In this document: positions 33,836-42,738 of the stretch, in pieces
Position numbering within the stretch: position 1 is the stretch's first letter
Layout: each line of letters begins with the position of its first letter
From: an uncultured Cohaesibacter sp.
GTDB taxonomy: Bacteria; Pseudomonadota; Alphaproteobacteria; Rhizobiales; Cohaesibacteraceae
Direction: 5' to 3'
Assembly (NCBI RefSeq): GCF_963667045.1
Contig: NZ_OY762934.1
Span: 3,364,501 to 3,428,500 of the forward strand
DNA: 64,000 nucleotides
Made by a program: the position numbers and the translations under genes
The notes under the pieces: generated by a model
The model's input: the letters and a program-made list of their open reading frames with translations, nothing else
Told to the model about the DNA's origin: nothing
Databases searched by the model: none

Positions 33836-35161
33836 TCAGACGCGGGCGATACGGATGACCTGCGGTGGGGCGATGATGTGGCCGTCGGTCTTGATGGCCT
33901 CGATGGCCTTGTTGATCCGCATTTCCGTGGTCTCATAGGTGATCAGGATGATGTCCTGGCTCTTGCCAGCTGCCGGGGTTGCCTCGGCTTCGCTGGCTTT
34001 CGACCGCTTCTTGTGTTGCACGATGCTCTCAAGGGAGATTTCCTGCTCTGCCATGCGGGTGGCGATCGAGGCGAACACACCGTGCATGTCATTGACACGC
34101 AGACGGATGTAATAGCCGCCTTCGTGGGCGTAGATTTCCGATTGCTTGAATGGCACCAGCGTTTCTGTCGGGCGACCGAGCGGCTTGACCTCAAGGCCAC
34201 GGGCCAGATCGACGATATCGGCAATGACGGCAGAAGCGGTTGCGTCGCCACCAGCGCCGGGGCCGGCCAGCGTGACGGAGCCGATGGCATCGCCGTCAAT
34301 CACCACGGCGTTGGTCACGCCGGAGATCTGGGCGATGGATGACTCCCGCGGCACCATGGTCGGGTGGACGCGCTGTTCGATACCGGTGGAGGTCTTCTTG
34401 GCGACGCCGAGCAGCTTGATCCGGAAGCCCAGATCACGGGCGGCAGCGATGTCGGCCGGGGTGATGCTGGTGATGCCCTCGACCAGAATGGCTTCGCTCT
34501 CGATTTCGGTGCCGAAGGCAAGGCTGGTCAGGATGGTGAGCTTGTGGGCGGTGTCATAGCCTTCAACATCGAAGGTCGGGTCGGCCTCGGCATAGCCCAG
34601 ACGCTGGGCATCCTTGAGACAGGCGTCAAACGACAGGCCTTCCTCTTCCATGCGGGTCAGGATGTAGTTGCAGGTGCCGTTGAGAATGCCATAAACGCGG
34701 CTAATGGCGTTGGCGGTCATGCTTTCCCGCACGGCCTTGATGACCGGAATGCCACCGGCGACGGCGGCCTCGAAATTGAGAGCGACATGATTGGCTTCAG
34801 CCATGCGGGCCAGTTCGTTGCCATGCTTGGCAATCAGCGCCTTGTTGGCGGTGACCACATGCTTGCCGGACTGGATGGCCGCGCGTACGGCCTCTTCCGC
34901 CGGACCACTGTCGCCGCCGATCAGCTCGACGAACACGTCGATGTCGTCGCTCTTGGCCAGATCGACAGGATTGTCATACCAGCGATAGCCGGAGAGATCG
35001 ATGCCGCGATCCCTGGTCTTGCTGCGCGCTGAAATGGCGCGGACTTCGATGGCAAGACCCGCCTTCTCGGCAAAATTCATTTGCATGGAATCAAGACGTT
35101 TGAGGGCTGCAGTGCCTACTGTCCCGAGACCGGCCAGGCCAATTTTTAACGTGTTGCTCAT
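33836..35161 (-). CDS. hom: Homoserine dehydrogenase
   Basis: 441 residues. An N-terminal Rossmann NAD(P) site (LKIGLAGLGTVGTAALKRLD) is followed by VVTANKALIAKHGNELARMA, the catalytic-domain motifs FEAAVAGGIPVIKAVRE, YGILNGTCNYILTRME and AEADPTFDVEGYDTAHKL, then TLAGPGAGGDATASAVIADI and a C-terminal ACT-like regulatory domain ending IAPPQVIRIARV. It reduces aspartate semialdehyde to homoserine for threonine, methionine and isoleucine synthesis. The ACT domain implies feedback control by threonine. It stands alone and converges with sbcC. The ribosome binding site is weak. Confidence 0.97.
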   Translation of the reverse strand: MSNTLKIGLAGLGTVGTAALKRLDSMQMNFAEKAGLAIEVRAISARSKTRDRGIDLSGYRWYDNPVDLAKSDDIDVFVELIGGDSGPAEEAVRAAIQSGKHVVTANKALIAKHGNELARMAEANHVALNFEAAVAGGIPVIKAVRESMTANAISRVYGILNGTCNYILTRMEEEGLSFDACLKDAQRLGYAEADPTFDVEGYDTAHKLTILTSLAFGTEIESEAILVEGITSITPADIAAARDLGFRIKLLGVAKKTSTGIEQRVHPTMVPRESSIAQISGVTNAVVIDGDAIGSVTLAGPGAGGDATASAVIADIVDLARGLEVKPLGRPTETLVPFKQSEIYAHEGGYYIRLRVNDMHGVFASIATRMAEQEISLESIVQHKKRSKASEAEATPAAGKSQDIILITYETTEMRINKAIEAIKTDGHIIAPPQVIRIARV

Positions 35162-35619
35162 TGTGTCGAAAGTCCGCTTCTCATTGTTCGCAAGTCACCA
35201 GGGGCCGGATGGGCCGGGTAATGAGGTCAAATGCCTCTGGCGCCTCTGGTTTCCTGATGATCCATAAGGAACAAAAACTCTATTCTCAAGGAAGATAACT
35301 GTTTAATTGGCGGAGATACAAATATCCATCCATATGTCATGCCGTTCTTTGTATTGTGAGCAAAAATCGAGGGGGAAATGCCTTCTGCGGCTGCCGGGAG
35401 GCGGATTTGTCCACAACGCCAGCCGTCCTGCTTTGGTCTATTACTACACCTATAGCTGTTCTGGCGATGGTCACAAAATGGTAAACTGCCTGCAACTCGT
35501 GTCGGGGGCGAATGGTCGCTCTGTTGCAGGGTTGATATGCCTTGCTGCTCCTGATGTGATGAGACTGCTACAGCCAAATGCCTTCGTTCCCTCATGCCCT
35601 ACGGGCAAGGTTGATTGTC
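35162..35619. other. Divergent intergenic stretch between hom and the exported-protein operon
   Basis: About 460 bases holding the promoters of hom and of the large exported protein. Small frames on both strands have no supported start. I see no clear -35/-10 pair or RNA element. Confidence 0.45.
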
Positions 35620-38600
35620 ATGGCCGGACCCGCTTCTTTCGCCGTCTCTTTCCTCGTCCGCTCTTTCTCCCGATGGCGCGTTGCCGCCTGTCTTTTGCTG
35701 TGCCTGATGATCGCCTCGGTCGGCTCTTCGCTTGCCTTCGGTCAGGGGGCTGGGGATGCCAAGGCCAGTGTCGAGGAGCAATCGGCCAAGGAGGAGAAGG
35801 TCTATCTGCAGGCGCACAAGGAGATCAAGGACAAGTTCTCCGTCGCCGAGGAGAAGGTGACCGACGTCGTCAAGCAACTCGGCATCCTGCAGCAGCATGT
35901 CACCAACTGGCGCCATGCCACCCGCGAGAGCACGGCGAAGGGCGCCCAGAACGCCATCTCCGACATGGGAATCGAGTTTACCGAAGGACTTCGCGATGAT
36001 GCCATCAAGAAGCTGTTCGGGGATGACTATGGTTCCAAGCTCATCAACATGCTGCAAAGCCTTGAAAAGGCTACGGGCCGCAAGTTTGGTGTTCCGAGCC
36101 GGGAAGAGATGGAAAAACTGCTGGAGACCGCAGTGGGTCGTGAGCAGCTTTATGGTTACATGTACAATATCAGCGCCATAGAGCGGACCCTGCGCAAGGG
36201 GGGCTATTTTGACAAGCTGAACAAGATCAAGGCCAGTTTCGACAGTGCCAAGCAGAGCATCGATCAAGCTGGCAAAATGCTCGAGTTTGTCGCCGTGTTC
36301 GATCCCAACAATGTCGACAAGGATGCGCCCATTTCCCGCCTGAAGGCACTGGGGGGCGTGCTTGGCTACATGAAGCAGTTCACCAAGCCGGTGCCCGGTC
36401 TTGGCGACCTGATCGACTTCTACATTTCGGCAACCGAGGAGTTCTCGACGGCGCTCACCGATCTCGACAAGAAGCTGAGGGAAGCGCGGGATGGCTCGAT
36501 CTGCGGCAGCCTGCAAAGCTCGCCCCAGTCGCGGGCGCTGGCCCAGTTTCTGGTCGGCAAGCGCAATGGCGATTGCTTCAACTTCTATCCGTTCTATGCC
36601 GCAGAGGCTTTGCTGACGCCAATCAAGGCGTGGCGCCATGCGGGCAGTCAGGACGTCTTTCTGTTCTCACCCGATGGCAGCTATGCCTATCTCACCGGAA
36701 CGCAATATCTGAAACTGGCGCGGCCGTTCGAGGCGCTCAAGGCAAGCGGCATCGGCAGTTGGGAACGCTTGGCGCGGGTCGACTATTTCATGACACTGGC
36801 GTCCGTTGCCTCGGAGAAGGGGCGGGATGAGGCGGGCAATCGGACCTATGTCCCCGGTCATACGCTCTGCGGCCAGTTCGCTGCCTGGTTTGGCGAGCGC
36901 AATGTCTGGGCCATTCTGGAGAAGACCGGCACGGTGGACCTGACCCGACGGTTGGTTGCTCCTTCCGGCTCCAGCAGCTTCCGCCTGTCGGCGACCAGCC
37001 GGGATGCGTTGATCGGGCTTTGCACCTATGATCAGGACATGCGGCGCAGCATGACCAGCACCTACAACCGCTTCAAGGATCTGGTGATGGTGGAGTTCGA
37101 CATCTACGCCGATGATCGTGGCGCGCGGCCCAAGCTGACGGCCTTTCGTCTCAACGACAGCCGGGCGATCCTCAATCGTTCATGGATCATCCGCGCTCCG
37201 GATTTCGTCCGAGTTCCTGCCATCGTGTCCGCAAACAGGAGCGTGCAGTATCGCGTGCTGGCCGATGATTGCGAGGAAAAACGCTTTGCTACGACCTTCT
37301 CAAGGGAAGGACGGAAATACAAAATGGTCTATCTCAAGCGCAAGAAGGATGAGCAAAGGGACGCCGAAGACAAAAAGGATGACGGGGGGCAACAGGACGT
37401 TGGAGGGCAACAGGATGAAGGTGCCGACAAGGGCCTGACGCGGGATGACAAGGGAACGGCGACCGGTCCGAGCGATGCCGATGATGCCCTGGGTGATCTT
37501 ATCAACGAGACCGAAGCCGGTGGCGAAACCGCGTCATCCGTTACGCAATCTGCGGATGGGCAGGGCCAAACTGGCGATGGAAGCGGGATGTCTGCCGGGC
37601 AGGGGGACGAGCCGCAAGGCGATGTTGTGGTCGAGATGGGCGAAGACGGTGGAGACGTTGGCGCTGACGGGGAAGGCGCAACCGCCAAGACGGGCGATGA
37701 TGGGCAGGTTGGCAGCAAGCCGGACGAGACCGGTAAGGATGTGACCGAAGGGGAAACGTCGACGGAAGATCAGACGGCCGCTGGGAATGGGATTGAGATC
37801 CCGTCTGTGGGCACTGGTGTTGGCGGGATTTCGGTTACCGCAGTCAATGCCAATGATGTCTATCTTGGGGATCGCAAGTCGATTTCCGCACCACCGCTGG
37901 ATTGGGCACCTCTGTCGATGCCGGAAGCCAATGACAGCGGGCATGCATCGGTGGTGATCGTCTCGCCGATTGATGAGGACATTCTGCCGGACAGCCTGCC
38001 GCAGTTCCACTGGCAGGCCGAGCCACCGATCCGCTTCGAGCCGCCGGTCTCCTCGGACGGGCGAACCGTGGCAATCTTTGATCGCACAGGGACTGTGAAG
38101 ATATGGGCCGATGCCGTCAAGGGCGATCAGAAACAGCGAGCCGAGGTCGGCACGTTCGAGGTCAAGGTGCCGCAATTCGCGATCCAGTTCACGCCATCTT
38201 CGGCTGCTGCGGCTGGCAGTGACATCACGGCAAGGCTGACGTCATCGCCAATGGTCGGCGAAGAGTTCATCGCGGTGTCGTGGGAGGATCCGCCAGAACA
38301 GAATCTGGTCAGCTCGCAGCGAAGCGGCATGGCGTTGCAGTTCAAGGGTGACGCGGGTGAAGTGGTGCCACTGTCGGCAGCCATCGCCAACAAGGCTACC
38401 GGGGATGCGCTTGCCACCGTGGAAGCCAGCTATTCGGTCGCCACGCTCTCCTTCACCATCAAGGCCAAGCGCCGTGGTCCGCCGGTCAAGGTCTGGGATA
38501 CTGCCAGAAAGGGGCTGGTGGAAGCGGGTGCCGATCAGTTCTACGTCGGTGAAGCCATTGATCTGACGGCCCAATTCGCCGGGGGCAAGACGCCGGATGA

Positions 38601-40572
38601 TATCCGCTGGCGCTGGCAGGTGGATGCGGGCAGTTCGCTTTCCAACGAGATCGCCAGCCTGCCGACCCTGACACGATCCGAACCCGGCAGTGCGCGGGTT
38701 TCTCTCAGCATTCGGGACCGGAACGGCAAGGAGATGGCCAAGGCCGACACCACGGTTTCGTTCCTTGAGAGGACTGAGGAAGCAACTTCGTCCAAGGCGT
38801 CATCCAAGGGTGACAAGACACCGGACAAGACAAAGGATAAAGCCGGTGACAAGGCCAGTGACAAGACGGGCAGCAAGGCAGCTACGAAGGCGGATGGCAA
38901 GTCGACAGCCGGAGACATGTCCGGGACAAAGTCTGATGCAGTGGGCAATGGCAAGGGTGGAACCGTGGGGGCGGGTAGTGGCGTACAGCCAGCTAACCCC
39001 ACCGGACAGAAGAAGCAGCCGGACGACTGGTGCGCGCCGGGAACCAATCAGCATGCTGCAGCGTCGCAGATGTGGACGACAGGTCTTCAGGCCGTCGGCA
39101 CCCAGCAATATGAGCGCGCCTTTGCCCATTTCGAGGCCAGTCTGGCGATCTGCCCTGACGAGACGCGGCAGAAGCTGTTTGACAGTCTGAAGGCGAAGGT
39201 GGCGCAAGCCGGGACCGCACAACCAGCCCAGACTCCGAGCCAGACACAGACACAGACGCAGACGCCGAGCCAGAGTCAGGCTGGCCATCAACCATCGATT
39301 CAGTATCCGGCGCAAATCCCGAAACAACCAACACCACACACACCGCCGCCTGATCCCTGTGGTGCGGGCGGATCGCAGCAGAAGGCCGCCGCTGATTTAT
39401 GGACGAAAGGGCTGAGCGAGACCAAGGCGATGCGGTATGACGGCGCGCTGGAGCGCTTCCGCCAGAGTCTGGCACTTTGCCCTGATGCCAAGCGCGCCCA
39501 GATGGTTGACGCCATGGCGAAGCGTCTTGAACAGCTCGCCGAGCAGAAGCGGCAGCAGGAAGAGGCCAATCGCAAGGCCGCCAACCCTTGTGCCGAGGGC
39601 GGCCATCTGTTGCAGCCCGCAAGGCAGCAATGGCAGCAGGGGCTTGCTACCATCAAAGGCGGCAAACCGGCAACCGGCCTGCAATTGCTCCGGAACAGTC
39701 TGTCCCTTTGCCCCGATGACGCCCGCAGCAAACAGCTAAAGGGTCTGGAAACTGCCATTGCCAAGCAGCAGGAGGCTGAAAGAGCGAAGGCAGAGGCCCA
39801 AGCCCAAGCCCAAGCCCAAGCCCAAGCCCAAGCAAAGGCACAGGCACAGGCACAGAAGGAAGCCGCGGCAGCAGCGCAATCGGGCAAAACGGGCTCTCAG
39901 ACGTCTGGCAGTGGCGATCCATTCGATGGATTTGATGTTCCCGAGTATGATCCGAATGCCCAGGCACCGGAAAAGGCGACATCGCCCTTCGCTGTCGCCC
40001 CGACGCCAGAATCTTCCCGTGGAGCCAGCGACGACTATTGGATCAACAAGGCCAAGGAGCAGAAACAGCAGGAGCAGGCGCAACAGGCGCAACAGGCTCA
40101 CAACGGCCAATCCGGCGGAAAACAGATCGGTTCGCTCGACGGGTCCGCCTCGGCGCTCTACAAGGGGCGCGTCAGCGGGCTTGAAAACAACGAGATCACC
40201 ATCGAGGTGGTCGGCAACCGGCTATCGGCCAAGGTCCGGATCAATTTCGGGCGAGAGGTGGACACCGGCAGCTTCACGGCGACCCTTGCGAACGGCCAGT
40301 TCGAGACGACCTTCAATCTTTATTCCAACCTCCATCCCGGCAAGGTGGAGCTGAGTTTGCGGGTCAAGGGGCGGGTCGAAAATCATCGGGTGTCCGGCGT
40401 TGCCGAAACGCTCAATATCCGCACCGATCCGCATCCGTGGTCAGCTGACCGTGTCGGAGGACAGGGGTCCGGTCAGTCCATGAATGATGTTCTCGATGGT
40501 GTGGCGGCACGCATTCGCGCCAGCGTCCCCTCAGTCAAGGAAATGGTAAAGGAAGTTCCCTATGCGCAATAG
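35620..40572 (+). CDS. Very large exported protein with cysteine-bounded TPR-like modules
   Basis: 1650 residues from the ATG at 35620, chosen because AAGG lies about 10 bases upstream and the signal peptide follows (WRVAACLLLCLMIASVGSSLAF); an in-frame ATG at 35578 is the alternative. Residues about 50-280 are helical and coiled. About 290-580 is a mixed domain with several Cys. About 585-730 is an acidic Gly/Asp/Gln-rich linker. About 780-1060 is beta-rich and Ig-like, followed by a Lys/Asp/Thr-rich linker. Three similar modules then follow at about 1135-1195, 1245-1305 and 1322-1380, each starting with a Cys and ending in a motif such as SLAICPD, SLALCPD or SLSLCPD. Next is an Ala-Gln run (nucleotides 39796-39831), and the C-terminal beta domain begins at about 1510. 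I recognise no family. It heads a four-gene exported operon. Its role is unknown; a periplasmic scaffold is one guess. Confidence 0.8.
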   Translation: MAGPASFAVSFLVRSFSRWRVAACLLLCLMIASVGSSLAFGQGAGDAKASVEEQSAKEEKVYLQAHKEIKDKFSVAEEKVTDVVKQLGILQQHVTNWRHATRESTAKGAQNAISDMGIEFTEGLRDDAIKKLFGDDYGSKLINMLQSLEKATGRKFGVPSREEMEKLLETAVGREQLYGYMYNISAIERTLRKGGYFDKLNKIKASFDSAKQSIDQAGKMLEFVAVFDPNNVDKDAPISRLKALGGVLGYMKQFTKPVPGLGDLIDFYISATEEFSTALTDLDKKLREARDGSICGSLQSSPQSRALAQFLVGKRNGDCFNFYPFYAAEALLTPIKAWRHAGSQDVFLFSPDGSYAYLTGTQYLKLARPFEALKASGIGSWERLARVDYFMTLASVASEKGRDEAGNRTYVPGHTLCGQFAAWFGERNVWAILEKTGTVDLTRRLVAPSGSSSFRLSATSRDALIGLCTYDQDMRRSMTSTYNRFKDLVMVEFDIYADDRGARPKLTAFRLNDSRAILNRSWIIRAPDFVRVPAIVSANRSVQYRVLADDCEEKRFATTFSREGRKYKMVYLKRKKDEQRDAEDKKDDGGQQDVGGQQDEGADKGLTRDDKGTATGPSDADDALGDLINETEAGGETASSVTQSADGQGQTGDGSGMSAGQGDEPQGDVVVEMGEDGGDVGADGEGATAKTGDDGQVGSKPDETGKDVTEGETSTEDQTAAGNGIEIPSVGTGVGGISVTAVNANDVYLGDRKSISAPPLDWAPLSMPEANDSGHASVVIVSPIDEDILPDSLPQFHWQAEPPIRFEPPVSSDGRTVAIFDRTGTVKIWADAVKGDQKQRAEVGTFEVKVPQFAIQFTPSSAAAAGSDITARLTSSPMVGEEFIAVSWEDPPEQNLVSSQRSGMALQFKGDAGEVVPLSAAIANKATGDALATVEASYSVATLSFTIKAKRRGPPVKVWDTARKGLVEAGADQFYVGEAIDLTAQFAGGKTPDDIRWRWQVDAGSSLSNEIASLPTLTRSEPGSARVSLSIRDRNGKEMAKADTTVSFLERTEEATSSKASSKGDKTPDKTKDKAGDKASDKTGSKAATKADGKSTAGDMSGTKSDAVGNGKGGTVGAGSGVQPANPTGQKKQPDDWCAPGTNQHAAASQMWTTGLQAVGTQQYERAFAHFEASLAICPDETRQKLFDSLKAKVAQAGTAQPAQTPSQTQTQTQTPSQSQAGHQPSIQYPAQIPKQPTPHTPPPDPCGAGGSQQKAAADLWTKGLSETKAMRYDGALERFRQSLALCPDAKRAQMVDAMAKRLEQLAEQKRQQEEANRKAANPCAEGGHLLQPARQQWQQGLATIKGGKPATGLQLLRNSLSLCPDDARSKQLKGLETAIAKQQEAERAKAEAQAQAQAQAQAQAKAQAQAQKEAAAAAQSGKTGSQTSGSGDPFDGFDVPEYDPNAQAPEKATSPFAVAPTPESSRGASDDYWINKAKEQKQQEQAQQAQQAHNGQSGGKQIGSLDGSASALYKGRVSGLENNEITIEVVGNRLSAKVRINFGREVDTGSFTATLANGQFETTFNLYSNLHPGKVELSLRVKGRVENHRVSGVAETLNIRTDPHPWSADRVGGQGSGQSMNDVLDGVAARIRASVPSVKEMVKEVPYAQ
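39019..39760 (+). repeat. Three protein-level TPR-like modules in the large exported protein
   Basis: The segments at about 39019-39200, 39352-39530 and 39583-39760 encode related 60-residue units with the pattern W..C/PC..G..Q.AA..W..GL then AL..F..SLALCPD. Each has one Cys at the start and one before PD, spaced so that a disulfide could close the unit. Divergence between copies is high, so this is an old duplication. Confidence 0.65.
39796..39831 (+). repeat. Hexanucleotide microsatellite coding for Ala-Gln
   Basis: Six perfect copies of GCCCAA, followed by related GCACAG units. Each unit encodes two residues, so copy-number change would alter linker length without a frameshift. Confidence 0.85.
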
Positions 40573-41419
40573 TCATGATTGGCCTGACGTGAGCCTTGCA
40601 AGGGCTGCTGCCGGGCTTTGGTTTTTCTTTCTGCTGCTGGTCTTCTGCCTGCCTGCCCGGGCCATCGAGCTGGGGCGTAGCGGGATACTGGTCAATCCGC
40701 CGGACAGGGGGTGGAAGGTTGAGAGCCAGCGGGACGCCAATATCGAGGTTTGGCATCTGCGAGCCAAGGACTGGGACCCTGTTCCCAGAGAATCTGGCCT
40801 GATTTCTGTCACGATCTCCTTTCTGGATAGCGACCCGCTCAATGGTGCTCCGCTCGATGGCATGATGAAGCAGGCATCCTCCCTGATTCTGGGCAAGTTC
40901 CTGAGCGATGTTTCGGATGTGCGACCGCTCAAGGTACAGTCGGGGCGCTTCGAGGTGGCCAAGGAAGACTATGTCGGCGCGCTTGATCTCAAATCGGCAG
41001 GCAAGAAGCCGGTGAGTGCGCGCTTCATGGTCGTGCGCTGCCGGGAAGGGGTCGTGATGCTGACGGCCTTTTCGCTTCTGCCGCTGGATGACGAGCCGTT
41101 TGCGGCCCTGTTGGGCAAGGGTGGGATGCTGGTGTTCGACGGCCCCGGTTCCGGGATTTTCGCCAGTCTGACCGGCGGCGGGTCTGGTTCTGGCGGGCAA
41201 CCGCCGAAGGTGACGGATAGCATGCCTTCCGGTTCGATGGATCCCAATCAACAGACGCCGGGGCAGCAAATCGACAGCGTGCTGGATGCACTTGATTTCG
41301 GTGGTGGGAAGGCCCCCAAGGCGGGGGACACAGTGCCGCAAACTGGCGCGGACAGTGGCAGCGGTGAGGGGGAAATCCAGATGGATGACCTGCTTGAACA
41401 AATGCAGAAAAGCTTTTAG
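40562..41419 (+). CDS. Exported protein of unknown function (operon gene 2)
   Basis: 285 residues with a signal sequence (AAAGLWFFFLLLVFCLPARA). GGAAG lies 6 bases before the ATG, and the start overlaps the end of the large exported gene by 11 bp, so the two are translationally coupled. Residues about 35-205 form a compact alpha/beta domain (SGILVNPPDRGWKVESQRDA, GLISVTISFLDSDPLNGAPL, RFMVVRCREGVVMLTAFSLL) that resembles small periplasmic stress-type domains without a definite family match. The remainder is Gly/Ser/Pro-rich and ends in the acidic helix MDDLLEQMQKSF. Function unknown. Confidence 0.75.
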   Translation: MRNSHDWPDVSLARAAAGLWFFFLLLVFCLPARAIELGRSGILVNPPDRGWKVESQRDANIEVWHLRAKDWDPVPRESGLISVTISFLDSDPLNGAPLDGMMKQASSLILGKFLSDVSDVRPLKVQSGRFEVAKEDYVGALDLKSAGKKPVSARFMVVRCREGVVMLTAFSLLPLDDEPFAALLGKGGMLVFDGPGSGIFASLTGGGSGSGGQPPKVTDSMPSGSMDPNQQTPGQQIDSVLDALDFGGGKAPKAGDTVPQTGADSGSGEGEIQMDDLLEQMQKSF

Positions 41420-41437
41420 GAGCAGGGAGGAAGCGAG

Positions 41438-42010
41438 ATGAAGATAACGGTTTATCGCGGGTTCCTGTTGATGGTCCTCGCCCTTGTCACCAGTCCGGCG
41501 CTTGCGGACTATGTGGGCGGGCTCAACCCCTATGGCGATAATTTCCTTGCCTTGCGCCAATATCCAAATGCGCGTTCCCGGCTCGTTGCGCGGCTCGGGC
41601 CGAACACCATTGTCGAGGTGCTCGATGCAGACGGAGTGTGGCGCTATGTGCGCACTCAGGATGGTCTGATCGGTTGGGCACATGGCAACTGGATCTTCCC
41701 CGGCATGCCTGCCTATGGCGGGGGCGCAGTTCCTGATATGGGCGCCCCCGATGTGGGGGGGCCTGATCTGGGAGGTCCAGACCTTGGTGAACCGGAGGTG
41801 AGTGGTCCGATCAACGATGCGTCACAGCCCGTTCAGCAACAGCCCGTTGGTCCTCAGGCCGGGGCTGCTCCGGTCAATGTGCTGCCTCCGGCGCCAGATC
41901 CGGCGCAGCAGCCCGCGGCCTCGTCTGCTCCGACTGTCCCCGGTTCGCTCGACTGGCTGGAGAGCCATCTTGAGAAGTTCCATGATCCGCTGAAATATTA
42001 TCCTGACTAG
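41438..42010 (+). CDS. Exported bacterial SH3-domain protein
   Basis: 190 residues with a signal peptide (LLMVLALVTSPALA). Residues about 25-90 form an SH3_3-type domain (NPYGDNFLALRQYPNARSRL, RLGPNTIVEVLDADGVWRYV, GLIGWAHGNWIF), usually a peptidoglycan- or peptide-binding module. The rest is a Gly/Pro/Asp linker with GGPDLGGPDLGEPE repeats and a short C-terminal helix. GGGAGG precedes the ATG, 18 bp after the previous gene. It is probably a cell-wall-associated partner of the large exported protein. Confidence 0.8.
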   Translation: MKITVYRGFLLMVLALVTSPALADYVGGLNPYGDNFLALRQYPNARSRLVARLGPNTIVEVLDADGVWRYVRTQDGLIGWAHGNWIFPGMPAYGGGAVPDMGAPDVGGPDLGGPDLGEPEVSGPINDASQPVQQQPVGPQAGAAPVNVLPPAPDPAQQPAASSAPTVPGSLDWLESHLEKFHDPLKYYPD

Positions 42011-42019
42011 GAGGCTTCC

Positions 42020-42580
42020 ATGTCGATCATGTCGATGCCCAAGGGACGGATTGTCCCCTTTGCCTTCGCCCTTTGTGCTGTTCTGGCTTCGGGCCTTGCT
42101 TCAGGCCTTGTTGCCGGAAGTGCCGCGACGTCGGCACGGGCGGAGGGTGCGCTCAGCTGGAGCCATTATGTCGTCACGCGGTTTGGCACCGAAGCCGACA
42201 TTCCCAGCAGTTTCATTGCGCAGGATGCGCCAGATGCCGGGGATGGCCGGACATTCCTGTCGCCGGACGGCTCAGGCGAGATCCGCATCTATGGCAGCTT
42301 CAATGTGCTTTCGGATACGATGAAGGCCTATCAGGAAGAACAGCTCGGTTACATGCAGGCCGACGGTTTCACGCTCAAGCGGCAACAGCAGGGCGAGAAC
42401 TGGTTCGTTCTGGCAGGCGTTGAAGGGGCGGATGTGGTCTATCTCTTTGTCAAGCATGGCAAGGAGTGCGGCCCGGAGCTGATGCATCACATGTGGCTGA
42501 AATATCCCTCTTCCAACATGGCCGAATGGAAGCCGATCATCGCCCGAACGATCCAGTCGCTGAATGGCCCATGCCCATGA
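42020..42580 (+). CDS. Exported protein of unknown function (operon gene 4)
   Basis: 186 residues. TAGGAGG lies just before the ATG, 9 bp after the SH3 gene. The N terminus is a signal sequence (FALCAVLASGLASGLVAGSA). The mature part has the pattern YVVTRFGTEADIPSSFI, DGRTFLSPDGSGEIRIYGSF, WFVLAGVEGADVVYLFVKHG and ends with MHHMWLKYPSSNMAEWKPII and a Cys. This arrangement (a short domain reading the sequence around a surface value and a C-terminal SL-G-CP) is seen in many alphaproteobacterial periplasmic hypothetical proteins. Function unknown. It closes the exported operon; the sensory cluster follows 159 bp later. Confidence 0.75.
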   Translation: MSIMSMPKGRIVPFAFALCAVLASGLASGLVAGSAATSARAEGALSWSHYVVTRFGTEADIPSSFIAQDAPDAGDGRTFLSPDGSGEIRIYGSFNVLSDTMKAYQEEQLGYMQADGFTLKRQQQGENWFVLAGVEGADVVYLFVKHGKECGPELMHHMWLKYPSSNMAEWKPIIARTIQSLNGPCP

Positions 42581-42709
42581 GAAGAGAGTTGGGCTTGATC
42601 GTTCATACAATGATTTGTCGTGCGATTAGAGTTGCTTAGTGGTTGTATGACAATCGGTATAACTACGACCTTCGCCTCATAGGTGGCCGGGGGCAGGATT
42701 TGCTAGACT

Positions 42710-42738
42710 GGATCTCTCATAAAGGGAAAGAGAGATCC
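42710..42738 (+). promoter_or_regulatory. Hairpin abutting the response-regulator start codon
   Basis: GGATCTCTC (42710-42718) and GAGAGATCC (42730-42738) are perfect 9-bp arms separated by 11 bases (ATAAAGGGAAA), and the ATG begins at 42739. The best Shine-Dalgarno candidates are GAGAG in the 3' arm or AAGGGA in the loop. Folding would limit ribosome access, as in translational thermometers or attenuators, or the DNA dyad may be a binding site. Confidence 0.55.

Noticed and set aside
35227..35595. 122-codon minus-strand frame between hom and the exported operon
   Set aside because: No ribosome binding site; overlaps the probable promoter region of the operon; no similarity seen.
42643..42738. 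N-terminal extension of the response regulator from a TTG at 42643
   Set aside because: It would translate through the hairpin and lacks a ribosome binding site; receiver domains begin close to the ATG at 42739.
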